The notes under the pieces are model-generated. The model did no database searches. It was not told the DNA's origin and worked only from the letters and a program-made list of their open reading frames with translations. Shown here one piece after another: positions 7,025-15,757 of a DNA stretch of 32,833 nt; positions within the stretch are counted from its first letter, which is position 1; the number at the start of each line of letters is the position of its first letter. The translations under genes and the position numbers were made by a program. This DNA comes from Candidatus Kaiserbacteria bacterium (GTDB lineage Bacteria; Patescibacteriota; Minisyncoccia; Phycocordibacterales; UBA2100), in assembly GCA_016217935.1 (NCBI GenBank), contig JACRFJ010000020.1, forward strand, positions 1-32,833, in the 5' to 3' direction.

Positions 7025-7276
7025 TTAGTAGCCGGTTGACCCGCCAGGAGACCCACCTGGGCTTGTTCCGCCGCTACTTCCTCCCCCATCGCCACCGGTA
7101 TTTGGGATGGTGACATTGATATTGGAGGTACTACCGCTCGGTGCCGGAGTTGCGTTTCGGTACCAGAGAACCGCCGCGACAATGACCGCGAGCAACACGA
7201 TGAGTACGACGACCCAGCCGAGTGCCGAGCCCTCATCGCGATTTGCGCCTGGTGTATTAACGATTGTATCCGCCAT
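7025..7276 (-). CDS. Small single-TM protein with Gly/Ser-rich tail
   Basis: ALGWVVVLIVLLAVIVAAVLWYRN...GGDGGGSSGGTSPGGSPGGSTGY. Confidence 0.65.
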   Translation of the reverse strand: MADTIVNTPGANRDEGSALGWVVVLIVLLAVIVAAVLWYRNATPAPSGSTSNINVTIPNTGGDGGGSSGGTSPGGSPGGSTGY

Positions 7277-7374
7277 AGATGTTTTTTAAGAGTAAAGTCG
7301 GAGGCGTACCTCCAGACCCAAAAAGCGTAGCTCCCTTCTGGTGAACCGCGGGTGAAGGTCTCCTCAGGATTTTC

Positions 7375-8682
7375 TTAGGCAACTTCTCCGAGATACGGTA
7401 TGCCGATTCTCTGGCGCATGTTTTCTCCCCGGAAGAGTGCGTCGGTGCGCTCTGCATGTTCGCCCCTCGTACCAGAGTGCCCTGCATGTGTCATCGCGTA
7501 GAAGCTGCTTCCGAGGAAAATCGCATGTTTGCCAAAACGCTCACAGAGCGCGTCGACCGATGTAAATACGTGTTGGAGTCCTTCCGATTTTCTCACCGCT
7601 CCAAAAAGATCAAGCTGCCTTGTATCGGCGTCTTGTAAATGCATGAGAGTTATCCCGGTTGCGCGATATTCCACTCCACTTCGAAATACAGAAAGGTAGT
7701 GATCTTTGACCGCACGGAGCATGTCCTGAGGCACGTTCGTCGGATGCGGTAGCTTGATCTCACAGCCGTGGTACTTAAATTCCTGCGTCTTAAGGAAGAA
7801 AAAGATATGCGAAGATGAGAGGTTCCACCGCCGCGCCTTGAGACACGCGTTCTCAATATTTTTTGAAAGCTGCGAGAAAATTGCAGTGCGGCTTCGACTC
7901 GGTGGCGTGAAGGTTTTTGTTTTTGAAATCGATTGGTACGTCTCGCGACTTTCCCCATCGACCGCGAGCACCGATTCGCCATTGAGCTCCTTCCACAATT
8001 CGTATCCGGGTTTCGAAAGCTTTTCAGAGACCCACGCTTCTGAGCGTATCGTAAAATCGTATGCTGTCTGAATACCAAATTTCTGTAGGTACGCGGAAGT
8101 GTTAGGCCCGATTCCCCAAATCTTGCCGATCGGTGTGGTCTCGAGATATTTTCTGGTGTCCGAGAGCGGGATCAACGTGAGCCCTGCGGGCTTTTGCCAC
8201 TTTGATCCGAGTTTCGCGAGCACTTTTGTTGCTGAGAGTCCGATGGAAAATGTCATCCCGAGCTCCTGCTCTAAATCGCGCTTGATCGACGCGACTATTC
8301 TGGGGTACGGCATCCGGAGCGTCCGGCGAAGTCCCGTGAGATCGGCAAAGCATTCATCTATCGAGTACTCTTCGACCACGGGTGTGTAGCGGCGAACGAT
8401 TTCATACATGCGATGAGAAAAAATGCTGTAGGTTTCGTAGTCGGAAGGCAAGATAATTACTTCCGGGAATTTCCTTTTAATTTCATGGAGCGACATTGCA
8501 CGGCGAACACCGAGAGCTCGCGCCTCATACGTCATCGACGAGACGATACCGCGTTCCTGTCCGGTAATGACTGGTTTGCCACGGAGCTGTGGATTTTTGG
8601 CCACCTCACACGAAGCGAAGAATGAGTCCCCATCGATGTGCAGGATCGCTCGCGGAAACGATCGCGGAGCATTCCAGGCCAT
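7375..8682 (-). CDS. dinB: DNA polymerase IV (Y family)
   Basis: ILHIDGDSFFASCEVAKNPQLRGKPV...YSIDECFADLTG...GIGPNTSAYLQKFGI. Confidence 0.95.
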   Translation of the reverse strand: MAWNAPRSFPRAILHIDGDSFFASCEVAKNPQLRGKPVITGQERGIVSSMTYEARALGVRRAMSLHEIKRKFPEVIILPSDYETYSIFSHRMYEIVRRYTPVVEEYSIDECFADLTGLRRTLRMPYPRIVASIKRDLEQELGMTFSIGLSATKVLAKLGSKWQKPAGLTLIPLSDTRKYLETTPIGKIWGIGPNTSAYLQKFGIQTAYDFTIRSEAWVSEKLSKPGYELWKELNGESVLAVDGESRETYQSISKTKTFTPPSRSRTAIFSQLSKNIENACLKARRWNLSSSHIFFFLKTQEFKYHGCEIKLPHPTNVPQDMLRAVKDHYLSVFRSGVEYRATGITLMHLQDADTRQLDLFGAVRKSEGLQHVFTSVDALCERFGKHAIFLGSSFYAMTHAGHSGTRGEHAERTDALFRGENMRQRIGIPYLGEVA

Positions 8683-8687
8683 CGTAT

Positions 8688-8852
8688 TTAGCGCAGTCGG
8701 CGCCTCGTAAACCAGTTGCGCTTCGTCGGTTTCCGGATCGGATCAATGCGCGCAAGAAATTCAACGTCCACGAGAATCGTCGAAACCGGTGTGCTCCCCG
8801 ACGCATCGCGCACGTAATTCTGGATATTGAGCCACGTATCTACTTTTTTCAT
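8688..8852 (-). CDS. 54-aa small ORF between lexA and dinB
   Basis: Own translation, below the ORF-track cutoff: MKKVDTWLNIQNYVRDASGSTPVSTILVDVEFLARIDPIRKPTKRNWFTRRRLR*. Confidence 0.5.
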   Translation of the reverse strand: MKKVDTWLNIQNYVRDASGSTPVSTILVDVEFLARIDPIRKPTKRNWFTRRRLR

Positions 8853-8869
8853 TGTGAGTAATCTAGCTA

Positions 8870-9475
8870 TTAATATTTCCTTACGACGGCGGTCACTACT
8901 GCCTCAATTCGGAACGACTCTTTCGGGTAGATTGGTTGGTATTTGTTGTTTGCAGGTTCCAAATAGTATTCACCTTCTTTCTTGCCTGTCGTGAGCGACC
9001 TATCCTGAGTCTTGTCGAAGGAAGTCGAACGGCGCAGGTACTTCATCGTGTACTCGTTATCCACTGATGCGACGACGATCTGCCCCGGCTTGTATGTCGC
9101 ACGGCGCTCGACGATGACCATATCTCCTTCTTGGATACCCGCATCGATCATTGAATCCCCTTTAACCTTGAGAATGTACGTTGACTCTTTGTTGGGCGTG
9201 AGGTAATCATCGAAACTCATGACGTCGAGAAGCTCCTCCTCAGCGGGCGACGGAAAGCCTGCTTCGACGAGCCCGAGGAGTGGAACGCCAGCCATGCGGT
9301 CGGGGATGAGGTGGCCACCCTCCTTTCGGACAATTCCCGCATCAATGAGTTGCTCGAGTCGGTAATTAACGGCACTTTTGGTCTTGTAACTCCAGAGCTT
9401 CATCAACTCAGAAAACGACGGCATGCGATGATGCTTTTCGTAGAAACGGGTCAGAGATTCGCGGTAATTCTCCAT
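8870..9475 (-). CDS. lexA: LexA-like SOS repressor (S24 peptidase)
   Basis: MPSFSELMKLWSYKTKSAVNYRLEQLIDAG...VPLLGLVEAGFPSPAEEE...ILKVKGDSMIDAGIQEGDMVIVERR...QIVVASVDNEYTMKYL. Confidence 0.92.
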   Translation of the reverse strand: MENYRESLTRFYEKHHRMPSFSELMKLWSYKTKSAVNYRLEQLIDAGIVRKEGGHLIPDRMAGVPLLGLVEAGFPSPAEEELLDVMSFDDYLTPNKESTYILKVKGDSMIDAGIQEGDMVIVERRATYKPGQIVVASVDNEYTMKYLRRSTSFDKTQDRSLTTGKKEGEYYLEPANNKYQPIYPKESFRIEAVVTAVVRKY

Positions 9476-9481
9476 GTCTCA

Positions 9482-9511
9482 AGTATATTAGAACGATCGT
9501 TCTGTAGTCAA
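9482..9511 (-). promoter_or_regulatory. lexA promoter with embedded LexA box
   Basis: Minus strand TTGACT-18 nt-TATACT-6 nt-ATG. Spacer contains the palindrome AGAACGATCGTTCT (9490-9503), matching the GAAC-N4-GTTC SOS box. Confidence 0.85.
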
Positions 9512-9512
9512 T

Positions 9513-9701
9513 ATGAAGCCTGTGGATAGCACGTACCGCTACGGGAGCTATGCTGTCGGCATGGACACGTTGTTCGCACCGCTCAAATACCTGGTCGCCC
9601 AAGAGGACGGAGTCGCATTTCTCATCACCATGGGTGGTGTGATCTATTTCTTCGGAGCAGTCGCGTGGGATCAGTACAAAAAACGAGCCGATCGCACATG
9701 A
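9513..9701 (+). CDS. 62-aa membrane protein
   Basis: VAFLITMGGVIYFFGAVAWDQYKKRADRT; stop overlaps the next start (ATGA). Confidence 0.6.
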   Translation: MKPVDSTYRYGSYAVGMDTLFAPLKYLVAQEDGVAFLITMGGVIYFFGAVAWDQYKKRADRT

Positions 9702-10267
9702 TGTCGCGACGTGCCCTTGTCACATGTACGCTCATCGCGCTCATCGCGATCGGGTATTTCCTCGGCGGCGAAGTCCGTTTCGTCAAAGAGAGCTCATTAG
9801 CTACATCAACGCCGACGGCACTCGATCCGAAAGAGTGGTATCCGGTTGTTCGCGTCGTGGATGGCGACACGATCATTGTCTCAATCGAAGGAAAAGGTGT
9901 GCGTGTGCGACTGATCGGGCTCGATACGCCAGAGTCTGTAGATCCTCGTGTACCGGTCGAATGTTTTGGACATGAAGCATCCGACCAGATGAAACGCATC
10001 CTGACCACACAATACGTGCGTGTCCAAGAGGATCCTTCACAAGGTCGCTTCGACAAGTACGGAAGACTCCTCGCCTATATCTACGCGCCGCTCGACAGCA
10101 CACAAGAAGGACTGCTCATGAATGAATATATGATTCGCGAAGGATACGGACACGAGTACACGTACAATCTCCCCTACAAATACCAAGCTACATTCAGAGC
10201 TGCCGAACGCGAGGCACGCGAACAGAAAAAAGGATTATGGGCCGCTGATGCGTGCAAGGATTTCTAA
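9698..10267 (+). CDS. Secreted thermonuclease-like (SNase) protein
   Basis: WYPVVRVVDGDTIIVSIEGKGVRVRLIGLDTPES...GRFDKYGRLLAYIY...EGYGHEYTYN...REQKKGLW. Confidence 0.92.
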   Translation: MMSRRALVTCTLIALIAIGYFLGGEVRFVKESSLATSTPTALDPKEWYPVVRVVDGDTIIVSIEGKGVRVRLIGLDTPESVDPRVPVECFGHEASDQMKRILTTQYVRVQEDPSQGRFDKYGRLLAYIYAPLDSTQEGLLMNEYMIREGYGHEYTYNLPYKYQATFRAAEREAREQKKGLWAADACKDF

Positions 10268-10315
10268 TCCCCACTGCACAAACGAAAGATGGTCTTTGGC
10301 CGCTATACTTCGTGC

Positions 10316-11722
10316 ATGTACGCTCGTTCAATAACTGTATTCGTGCTCGTATCTTTTGTATGGATATCATACGTTTCGGCACAAACCCTCAGCCCCGGTT
10401 GTCATGTAATAACCCCTGAAGAAATAGCAGGACTCAAAGCATCAGGTGTTGCGGAGGCGGAGACCGTGCTGAAGAGTGGACAATTTTGCGATAAAGACAA
10501 ACCACTTTTAAACGGCAATTGCCCTGAGAGTCCGTACCCGTACCTACAGACCAAGAATAAAACAGGGCGTCCCGACAGCGTAAGCGGATTGAATTCCGAT
10601 TTTGCATGTCGTGCGTATAAATTCACTAAGGCTGCTGAAGCGGCAGGACAAGATATAACGATCGGATCTGGATACCGGTCGGTGGACCTCCAAAAGAAAC
10701 TCTATGCTGAGTACGAAGCCAAAGGTAAAGCGGGTGCTCCGGTCGCGCCTCCCGGGAGATCAAAACATAATTTCGGGCTCGCGATTGATTTTCGATATAG
10801 TGGTCAGCATTCGAACTTTGGAGCCGGACAGCGAAATACTGAGATCTGCATTCAAAGACTTTCCGCCTGCAAGTGGGCGCACGCGAATGCAGCACAATTT
10901 GGACTTCGATATCCGATGCTCGTAGAGCCCTGGCATATCGAGCCAAGTGGCAATGTAAGCGGTACTCAGCAGCCGCAAATCCCCTCTGGAGGCTGGCTCT
11001 CAGACGATACAGGAACTCCATACCAGAATCCCTCACCATTTGGAAATCCCCTCACGAGCTTTATGCAGCCGCAACTCGCAGCTCCACCCCTGCAGCCTTC
11101 TGTACCAACGTCACAAACTCTCATACCGGCACAACCTGTCACTTCGCAACCGATACCAAGCGCGACGCCCTCATCAGTTCCTGTGTCGACATCTGCAATT
11201 AATCCATCACAAATAGATACCGTACTTCCGACCCCAAGGCCAATTTCGGATCTCCTCTCAAAGCTGCCGACGAGTACACCGATTTCTACGAAAGCGACCT
11301 CGACAAAAGCGACCAGTACTCCTCAATCGGCATTCGACATCATTTCTCTCATTGCAGGTGAACAATCGAATCCCAGTGCATCAATCGATACGTCAAAATC
11401 CATACCGGTTACGCTGAATACAAACCTCGGTGATATCACCAGGGATGACAGCACGAGACAGCATCCGCTCCCTGATACGACAGGTCCACTTCCGACCTCT
11501 ATCACTGGCGGCCAGATCGCGCTGCAGCAAACGTTTGCGACACCGGATTTTGGCGGAACGAGCATTGCGGGATCGATTTTCCAGAATCAATCACTGTACA
11601 TCTCGATGCTCACCACATTCCGCGATGCACTCCTATCGATCCGCGATTTCCTTAAATACAAAGCGTACATTCCGACCCCAGGGTCTCCGCAGCCGTGGAC
11701 CTACATGCGCGACAACAAATAA
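10316..11722 (+). CDS. Peptidase M15/VanY-like D-alanyl-D-alanine carboxypeptidase with Pro/Ser/Thr-rich C-terminus
   Basis: Signal peptide; SGYRSVDLQKKLYAEYE...APPGRSKHNFGLAIDF...EPWHIEPSG. TATACT-N6-ATG precedes this start. Confidence 0.88.
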   Translation: MYARSITVFVLVSFVWISYVSAQTLSPGCHVITPEEIAGLKASGVAEAETVLKSGQFCDKDKPLLNGNCPESPYPYLQTKNKTGRPDSVSGLNSDFACRAYKFTKAAEAAGQDITIGSGYRSVDLQKKLYAEYEAKGKAGAPVAPPGRSKHNFGLAIDFRYSGQHSNFGAGQRNTEICIQRLSACKWAHANAAQFGLRYPMLVEPWHIEPSGNVSGTQQPQIPSGGWLSDDTGTPYQNPSPFGNPLTSFMQPQLAAPPLQPSVPTSQTLIPAQPVTSQPIPSATPSSVPVSTSAINPSQIDTVLPTPRPISDLLSKLPTSTPISTKATSTKATSTPQSAFDIISLIAGEQSNPSASIDTSKSIPVTLNTNLGDITRDDSTRQHPLPDTTGPLPTSITGGQIALQQTFATPDFGGTSIAGSIFQNQSLYISMLTTFRDALLSIRDFLKYKAYIPTPGSPQPWTYMRDNK

Positions 11723-11773
11723 TTTCTTTTGTCTTTCAAAATACGAGTGCGAGTGGTATAGTTCTGCGCACAA

Positions 11774-12403
11774 ATGGGATTTACCAAATATACATCGCAA
11801 GCGGAAAAAGCTCAGGTCCGCATGAACGAGGGCATACGCGCAAAAGAAGTGCGCTGCCTCGGACCCGAGGGTGAAAACCTCGGTGTCTTGCCGATTCGCG
11901 AAGCGCTCGAAAAAGCGCAGTCCCTCGGACTCGACTTGATCGAAGTGTCGCCGAACGCCAATCCCCCGGTGTGCAAAATCACCGACTACGGCAAATTCAA
12001 ATACGAGCAAAAAAAGAAAGATAAGGAAGTGAAGTCGAAAGCGCGTATCACGGAGACGAAAGAGGCGCAGGTCAAAATAGGGACATCGACGAACGACATG
12101 AATATCAAAGCTTCAAAAATTGCACTGTGGCTTCGTGAAGGACACCGCGTCAAAATCGATCTCTTCCTCTGGGGTCGCTACAAGTATATGGAATTCAACT
12201 TCCTCAAGGAGCGGCTCGAGCGCTTCCTCGCGATCATCCCCGAAGGATTTAAGATCGCAGACGATATCAAGAAGAGTCCCAAGGGCCTTTCCGTCGCGAT
12301 TGAGCGCGATGCCTCGAGGAAAGCTCCGCCGAGAACGCCAAAGCCGGTCGCGGAAAACGCCCCTGATTCTCCCGCTCCAGGATCCCAAGAAACCCTTGAT
12401 TAA
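11774..12403 (+). CDS. infC: Translation initiation factor IF-3
   Basis: MNEGIRAKEVRCLGPEGENLGVLPIREALEKAQSLGLDLIEVSPNANPPVCKITDYGKFKYEQKKK. The start could be 11822. Confidence 0.96.
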   Translation: MGFTKYTSQAEKAQVRMNEGIRAKEVRCLGPEGENLGVLPIREALEKAQSLGLDLIEVSPNANPPVCKITDYGKFKYEQKKKDKEVKSKARITETKEAQVKIGTSTNDMNIKASKIALWLREGHRVKIDLFLWGRYKYMEFNFLKERLERFLAIIPEGFKIADDIKKSPKGLSVAIERDASRKAPPRTPKPVAENAPDSPAPGSQETLD

Positions 12404-12519
12404 TGGATAAAAAAGAGTATATTTGTGCCCAAGGCCGCAGAGGCCTCTCTTTCATCCATGAAAACGAACTCCAGTACCACAGCGCTACGCGCTGGCTACG
12501 GGGCAGGCAAATCAACCCT

Positions 12520-12699
12520 ATGAAAACAAATAAATCGTTTCTTAAACGACTTCGGGTCACGAAAAAGGGCAAGATCATTGCTCGCGCTCCCGGCCATAAC
12601 CATTTCAATGCAAAGCGCTCTGGCTCCGAGCGTCAGCGCAAACACCGTGTCCGCGGTATGGAAATGACGCAGCAAAACCGCAGTCGATTTCTCTCATGA
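12520..12699 (+). CDS. rpmI: 50S ribosomal protein L35
   Basis: MKTNKSFLKRLRVTKKGKIIARAPGHNHFNAKRSGSERQRKHRVRG. Confidence 0.9.
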   Translation: MKTNKSFLKRLRVTKKGKIIARAPGHNHFNAKRSGSERQRKHRVRGMEMTQQNRSRFLS

Positions 12700-12747
12700 T
12701 GAACAACCCATTCGACAAGCTCAGGGTAAAATTTCAGTAAAAATTTT

Positions 12748-13095
12748 ATGTCACGAGTAAAAAGAGGAACGATGAAGTCGAAGCATCGCCGGTACATCTT
12801 GGCGCAGACCAAGGGGTACCGTTTTGGTCGCAAATCGAAAGAGCGCGTTGCAAAAGAAGCGATCAAGCATGCGGGCAGCTATGCGTTCCGCCACCGCAAA
12901 GCAAAAAAGCGCGAGTATCGCAATCTCTGGACGCTCCGTATCAACGCCGCGGCCCGTGAAGCAGGGTTTTCGTATTCAAAATTGATCGGCGCGATGAAAA
13001 AAGCGAATATTGCAATCGATCGCAAAGTATTGGCCGAACTTGCCAAAAACCACCCCGAAACATTCACGCGGTTTGCCGAGCAACTCGCAAAGTAA
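12748..13095 (+). CDS. rplT: 50S ribosomal protein L20
   Basis: MSRVKRGTMKSKHRRYILAQTKGYRFGRKSKERVAKEAIKHAGSYAFRHRKAKKREYRNLW. Confidence 0.97.
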   Translation: MSRVKRGTMKSKHRRYILAQTKGYRFGRKSKERVAKEAIKHAGSYAFRHRKAKKREYRNLWTLRINAAAREAGFSYSKLIGAMKKANIAIDRKVLAELAKNHPETFTRFAEQLAK

Positions 13096-13123
13096 AAGTC
13101 CCGAACGAAGAGAGACTTTTACT
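13091..13123 (+). terminator. Terminator-like hairpin at the rplT stop
   Basis: AGTAAAAGTC/GACTTTTACT, 10 bp. Confidence 0.5.
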
Positions 13124-13139
13124 TCTAACCTCTTTCTCT

Positions 13140-13250
13140 TATAGAGCAGGCGAAGTGCGTAAGAAAAGCTGCGCAAGACCGTTGAGGTCGAGCCGCAGGG
13201 CGGCTCAGCAGAGCCGACCCGTTTTTCGAGCGCACTTCGCCTGCTCTATA
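13140..13250. repeat. 111-nt element with perfect 20-bp terminal inverted repeats and internal hairpins
   Basis: TATAGAGCAGGCGAAGTGCG (13140-13159) and CGCACTTCGCCTGCTCTATA (13231-13250); inside GAGCCGC-AGG-GCGGCTC and GACC/GGTC. Confidence 0.85.
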
Positions 13251-13926
13251 GTATTACCTCCGCCCCCTTCCCAGTCGCCGACCACCCATCGTGGTTGTTG
13301 TACGCAAGCTGCAGTTCTTCTTTTTGTTTGCCGACCATTTCGATGAGTTGCTCTACAATCGCCTTGGGGTCCGTCTCGAAAATAATGTTTGGGTTCGGAC
13401 GATGCGCAGCGTCGATGATGAGATCGAGAAGCTCATCGGTGTCCGAGCTCCCGCGCAAGATTCCTATCGGCCGACGATCTTCGTAGGCGACGACGAATTC
13501 GTTGATCGTACCGATACGGCCCGGGCCGATGATCATCGCATCGGAGGAGCGCACGAAGAGAATATCGCGGCCCGAGTATCCAAAGCCGGTGTAGATCACA
13601 ACATCCATATATTCGAGTGGGAGCTTGTACGTATCGACATGCTCGCGCTCCGTCGCTGCCGGAGAGAGGCCGATTGAGAAACCGCACTCGTCTTTTGCTC
13701 CCATTGCTGCGTAGAGCGGAAAACCCGTTGTGGCGCCGGTCGTGATAATCGCACCTTGCCGTGCGATCTCGCGCCCGATCTCTTTTGCCTTTTCAAATGC
13801 ATCGAGTCCTGCGTAGGTGGTATCAGCGGCACCGGAGACGCCGATTTTCACGACACCGTAGCCGTCGGGCAGGCGGCAGAAGTTGAGCGGTACCGCCGAG
13901 TGATTCGGGTGTAACATCTTCCTCAT
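13246..13926 (-). CDS. LOG/DprA-like Rossmann-fold protein
   Basis: VVKIGVSGAADT...AREIARQGAIITTGATTGFPLYAAMGAK...DAMIIGPGRIGTINEFVVAYEDRRPIGIL. Confidence 0.8.
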   Translation of the reverse strand: MRKMLHPNHSAVPLNFCRLPDGYGVVKIGVSGAADTTYAGLDAFEKAKEIGREIARQGAIITTGATTGFPLYAAMGAKDECGFSIGLSPAATEREHVDTYKLPLEYMDVVIYTGFGYSGRDILFVRSSDAMIIGPGRIGTINEFVVAYEDRRPIGILRGSSDTDELLDLIIDAAHRPNPNIIFETDPKAIVEQLIEMVGKQKEELQLAYNNHDGWSATGKGAEVIL

Positions 13927-14075
13927 TTGAGCTTATTGTAACATTGAATTACAGAAATTACAGAGTCGAAGCGAGTATTTTTTGCCAGCGACCGAGCGCT
14001 GAGCGAGGAAGTACTGAGGCCAGCAGGCCGAATGTGATTGCGATGGAGAAAATCACATGGCTTCGAGCCCTTTTA

Positions 14076-15479
14076 TCACCACGCAAGTATCACCTCGTCT
14101 CCTTTCTGGGGAACAGCGCTCTCAACACCGAGAAAATCCTTCACGCGTTGCGCAAGAAAAAGAGACGAGCCGGTTTCACCCATGACAACAAAGACTTTTT
14201 CGAGGCGCTCTCCCGCTTTCTCGACAAAATCGAGGAGTTGATTGCGATCCGCATGCCCCGAGTAGCCGCTCACCGTCTCGACACGCGCATGCACCTTTAT
14301 ATATTCTCCGTCGATGCGTACCTTTTTCTCACCATCTTGAATGCGACGCCCAAGCGTGCCTGGGGCTTGGTAGCCAACAAAGAGAACGGTTGCTTTCCGA
14401 TCGCCTAAATAGAACTTCTCGTGTGCTCGCACGCGCCCGCCACCCGACATGCCAGCACCCGCGATGATGATTTTAGGGCTTGGGCTTCGATGAATCATTT
14501 CGGATTCACTCTTGTTTTTTACAACTTTGAGTCCCGCACATGCGAATAGATTGTCCCCGTCTTGTATCCGCTCTTGCGCGGCACTGTTGAAAAGTCCTGC
14601 GTAACGTTTGAAAACTTCGGTGATGCGGATCGCCAAAGGAGAGTCGACGTAGATCGGGATCGACGCCATTGCACCATCTTCGACCATGGCGTTTAGTTCA
14701 TAGAGCAACACTTGGGTGCGCTCGATCGAAAATGATGGAATGATCAGTACACCGCCTCTCTCGCGCGTTTCATCAACAATCTCCAGAAGGTGCGTGCGTC
14801 TCTCAGTTCGGCCTTCGTGCACTCGATCTCCATAGACGCTCTCCATTACAATGTAGTTGGCACCCTCCGGACTCTCGGTATCGCGCAGGAGCGGTTCAGG
14901 AGAATTGCCCAGATCTCCTGTAAAAAGAATCACTCTTCCCTTGCGCGAGAGCTTCACCAATGCGGATCCGAGAATGTGTCCCGCGTCGAGAAGCGAAAAC
15001 GAGAAATCATCTATCGAGACTCTCTGGTGGTAGTCGACTCCCTGCCAGAGACTGAGTGCAAGCTCGACATCTTTGTGGTCATAGAGTAGATCGCAGCCAA
15101 CTTCTTCTGCTTTTGTTTCCATGATCCCGATCGCATCGTCAAACATGATTTCCGAGAGATCCTTGGTCGGCGGCGTCGAATAGATGATGCCTCGAAATCC
15201 ATCTTTCACGAGTTTCGGAATGCGCCCGATATGATCCGCATGTGCGTGTGTCACGATGAGCACATCTATACTTTTTGGATCGTACGGAAACTGTGCAGCG
15301 TTTACCGTATCGAATTGATCAAGATATTCTTGCTGGAGCGCACCGCAATCGATCAGAATCTTTTTTCCCTGTTCCGAGTGTCCCGAAGGGGATCCTACCT
15401 GCTCAGCCAAGGTATTGAGAAGAAAATTTGCTCCGGTCACGGTACCAACGCCGCCGTAGAATATTATTTTTGCACTCAT
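14076..15479 (-). CDS. Beta-CASP metallo-beta-lactamase-fold RNA-processing exonuclease
   Basis: GGVGTVTGANFLL...VLIVTHAHADHIGRIPKLV...LDAGHILGSALVKL...FTGDLGNSPEPLL...GYSGHADRNQLLDFV. Confidence 0.93.
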   Translation of the reverse strand: MSAKIIFYGGVGTVTGANFLLNTLAEQVGSPSGHSEQGKKILIDCGALQQEYLDQFDTVNAAQFPYDPKSIDVLIVTHAHADHIGRIPKLVKDGFRGIIYSTPPTKDLSEIMFDDAIGIMETKAEEVGCDLLYDHKDVELALSLWQGVDYHQRVSIDDFSFSLLDAGHILGSALVKLSRKGRVILFTGDLGNSPEPLLRDTESPEGANYIVMESVYGDRVHEGRTERRTHLLEIVDETRERGGVLIIPSFSIERTQVLLYELNAMVEDGAMASIPIYVDSPLAIRITEVFKRYAGLFNSAAQERIQDGDNLFACAGLKVVKNKSESEMIHRSPSPKIIIAGAGMSGGGRVRAHEKFYLGDRKATVLFVGYQAPGTLGRRIQDGEKKVRIDGEYIKVHARVETVSGYSGHADRNQLLDFVEKAGERLEKVFVVMGETGSSLFLAQRVKDFLGVESAVPQKGDEVILAW

Positions 15480-15492
15480 GCCGAAATCCTAC

Positions 15493-15528
15493 CACCCAAA
15501 AAACCGCCTTTCGGCGGTTTTTTGGGTG
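15493..15528. terminator. Bidirectional terminator, perfect 16-bp hairpin
   Basis: CACCCAAAAAACCGCC-TTTC-GGCGGTTTTTTGGGTG. Confidence 0.85.
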
Positions 15529-15685
15529 CGGCGGTACGGCAAGCCTGGGTTGGAATACCAGGTGGGTGTCCGCAGAACTAAAGCGCAATGCTTCAGACGA
15601 TATGAGACTCCCTTACTTGAACCAAGCAGGTTTAAGTACGCGCCGCTACCAGAAAGTATACACCCGATTCCCGAAGTATAGATGA

Positions 15686-15752
15686 ATCCCGCTAGAAATA
15701 GCTCATCCGAGCCCTTCGGGCGCGCAAGCGCGTGCGCAATTTCTAACGGGAT
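15686..15752. repeat. Palindromic repeat-like element
   Basis: ATCCCGCTAGAAAT...ATTTCTAACGGGAT (13 of 14 paired) with inner GCCC/GGGC. Confidence 0.6.
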
Positions 15753-15757
15753 GAACT

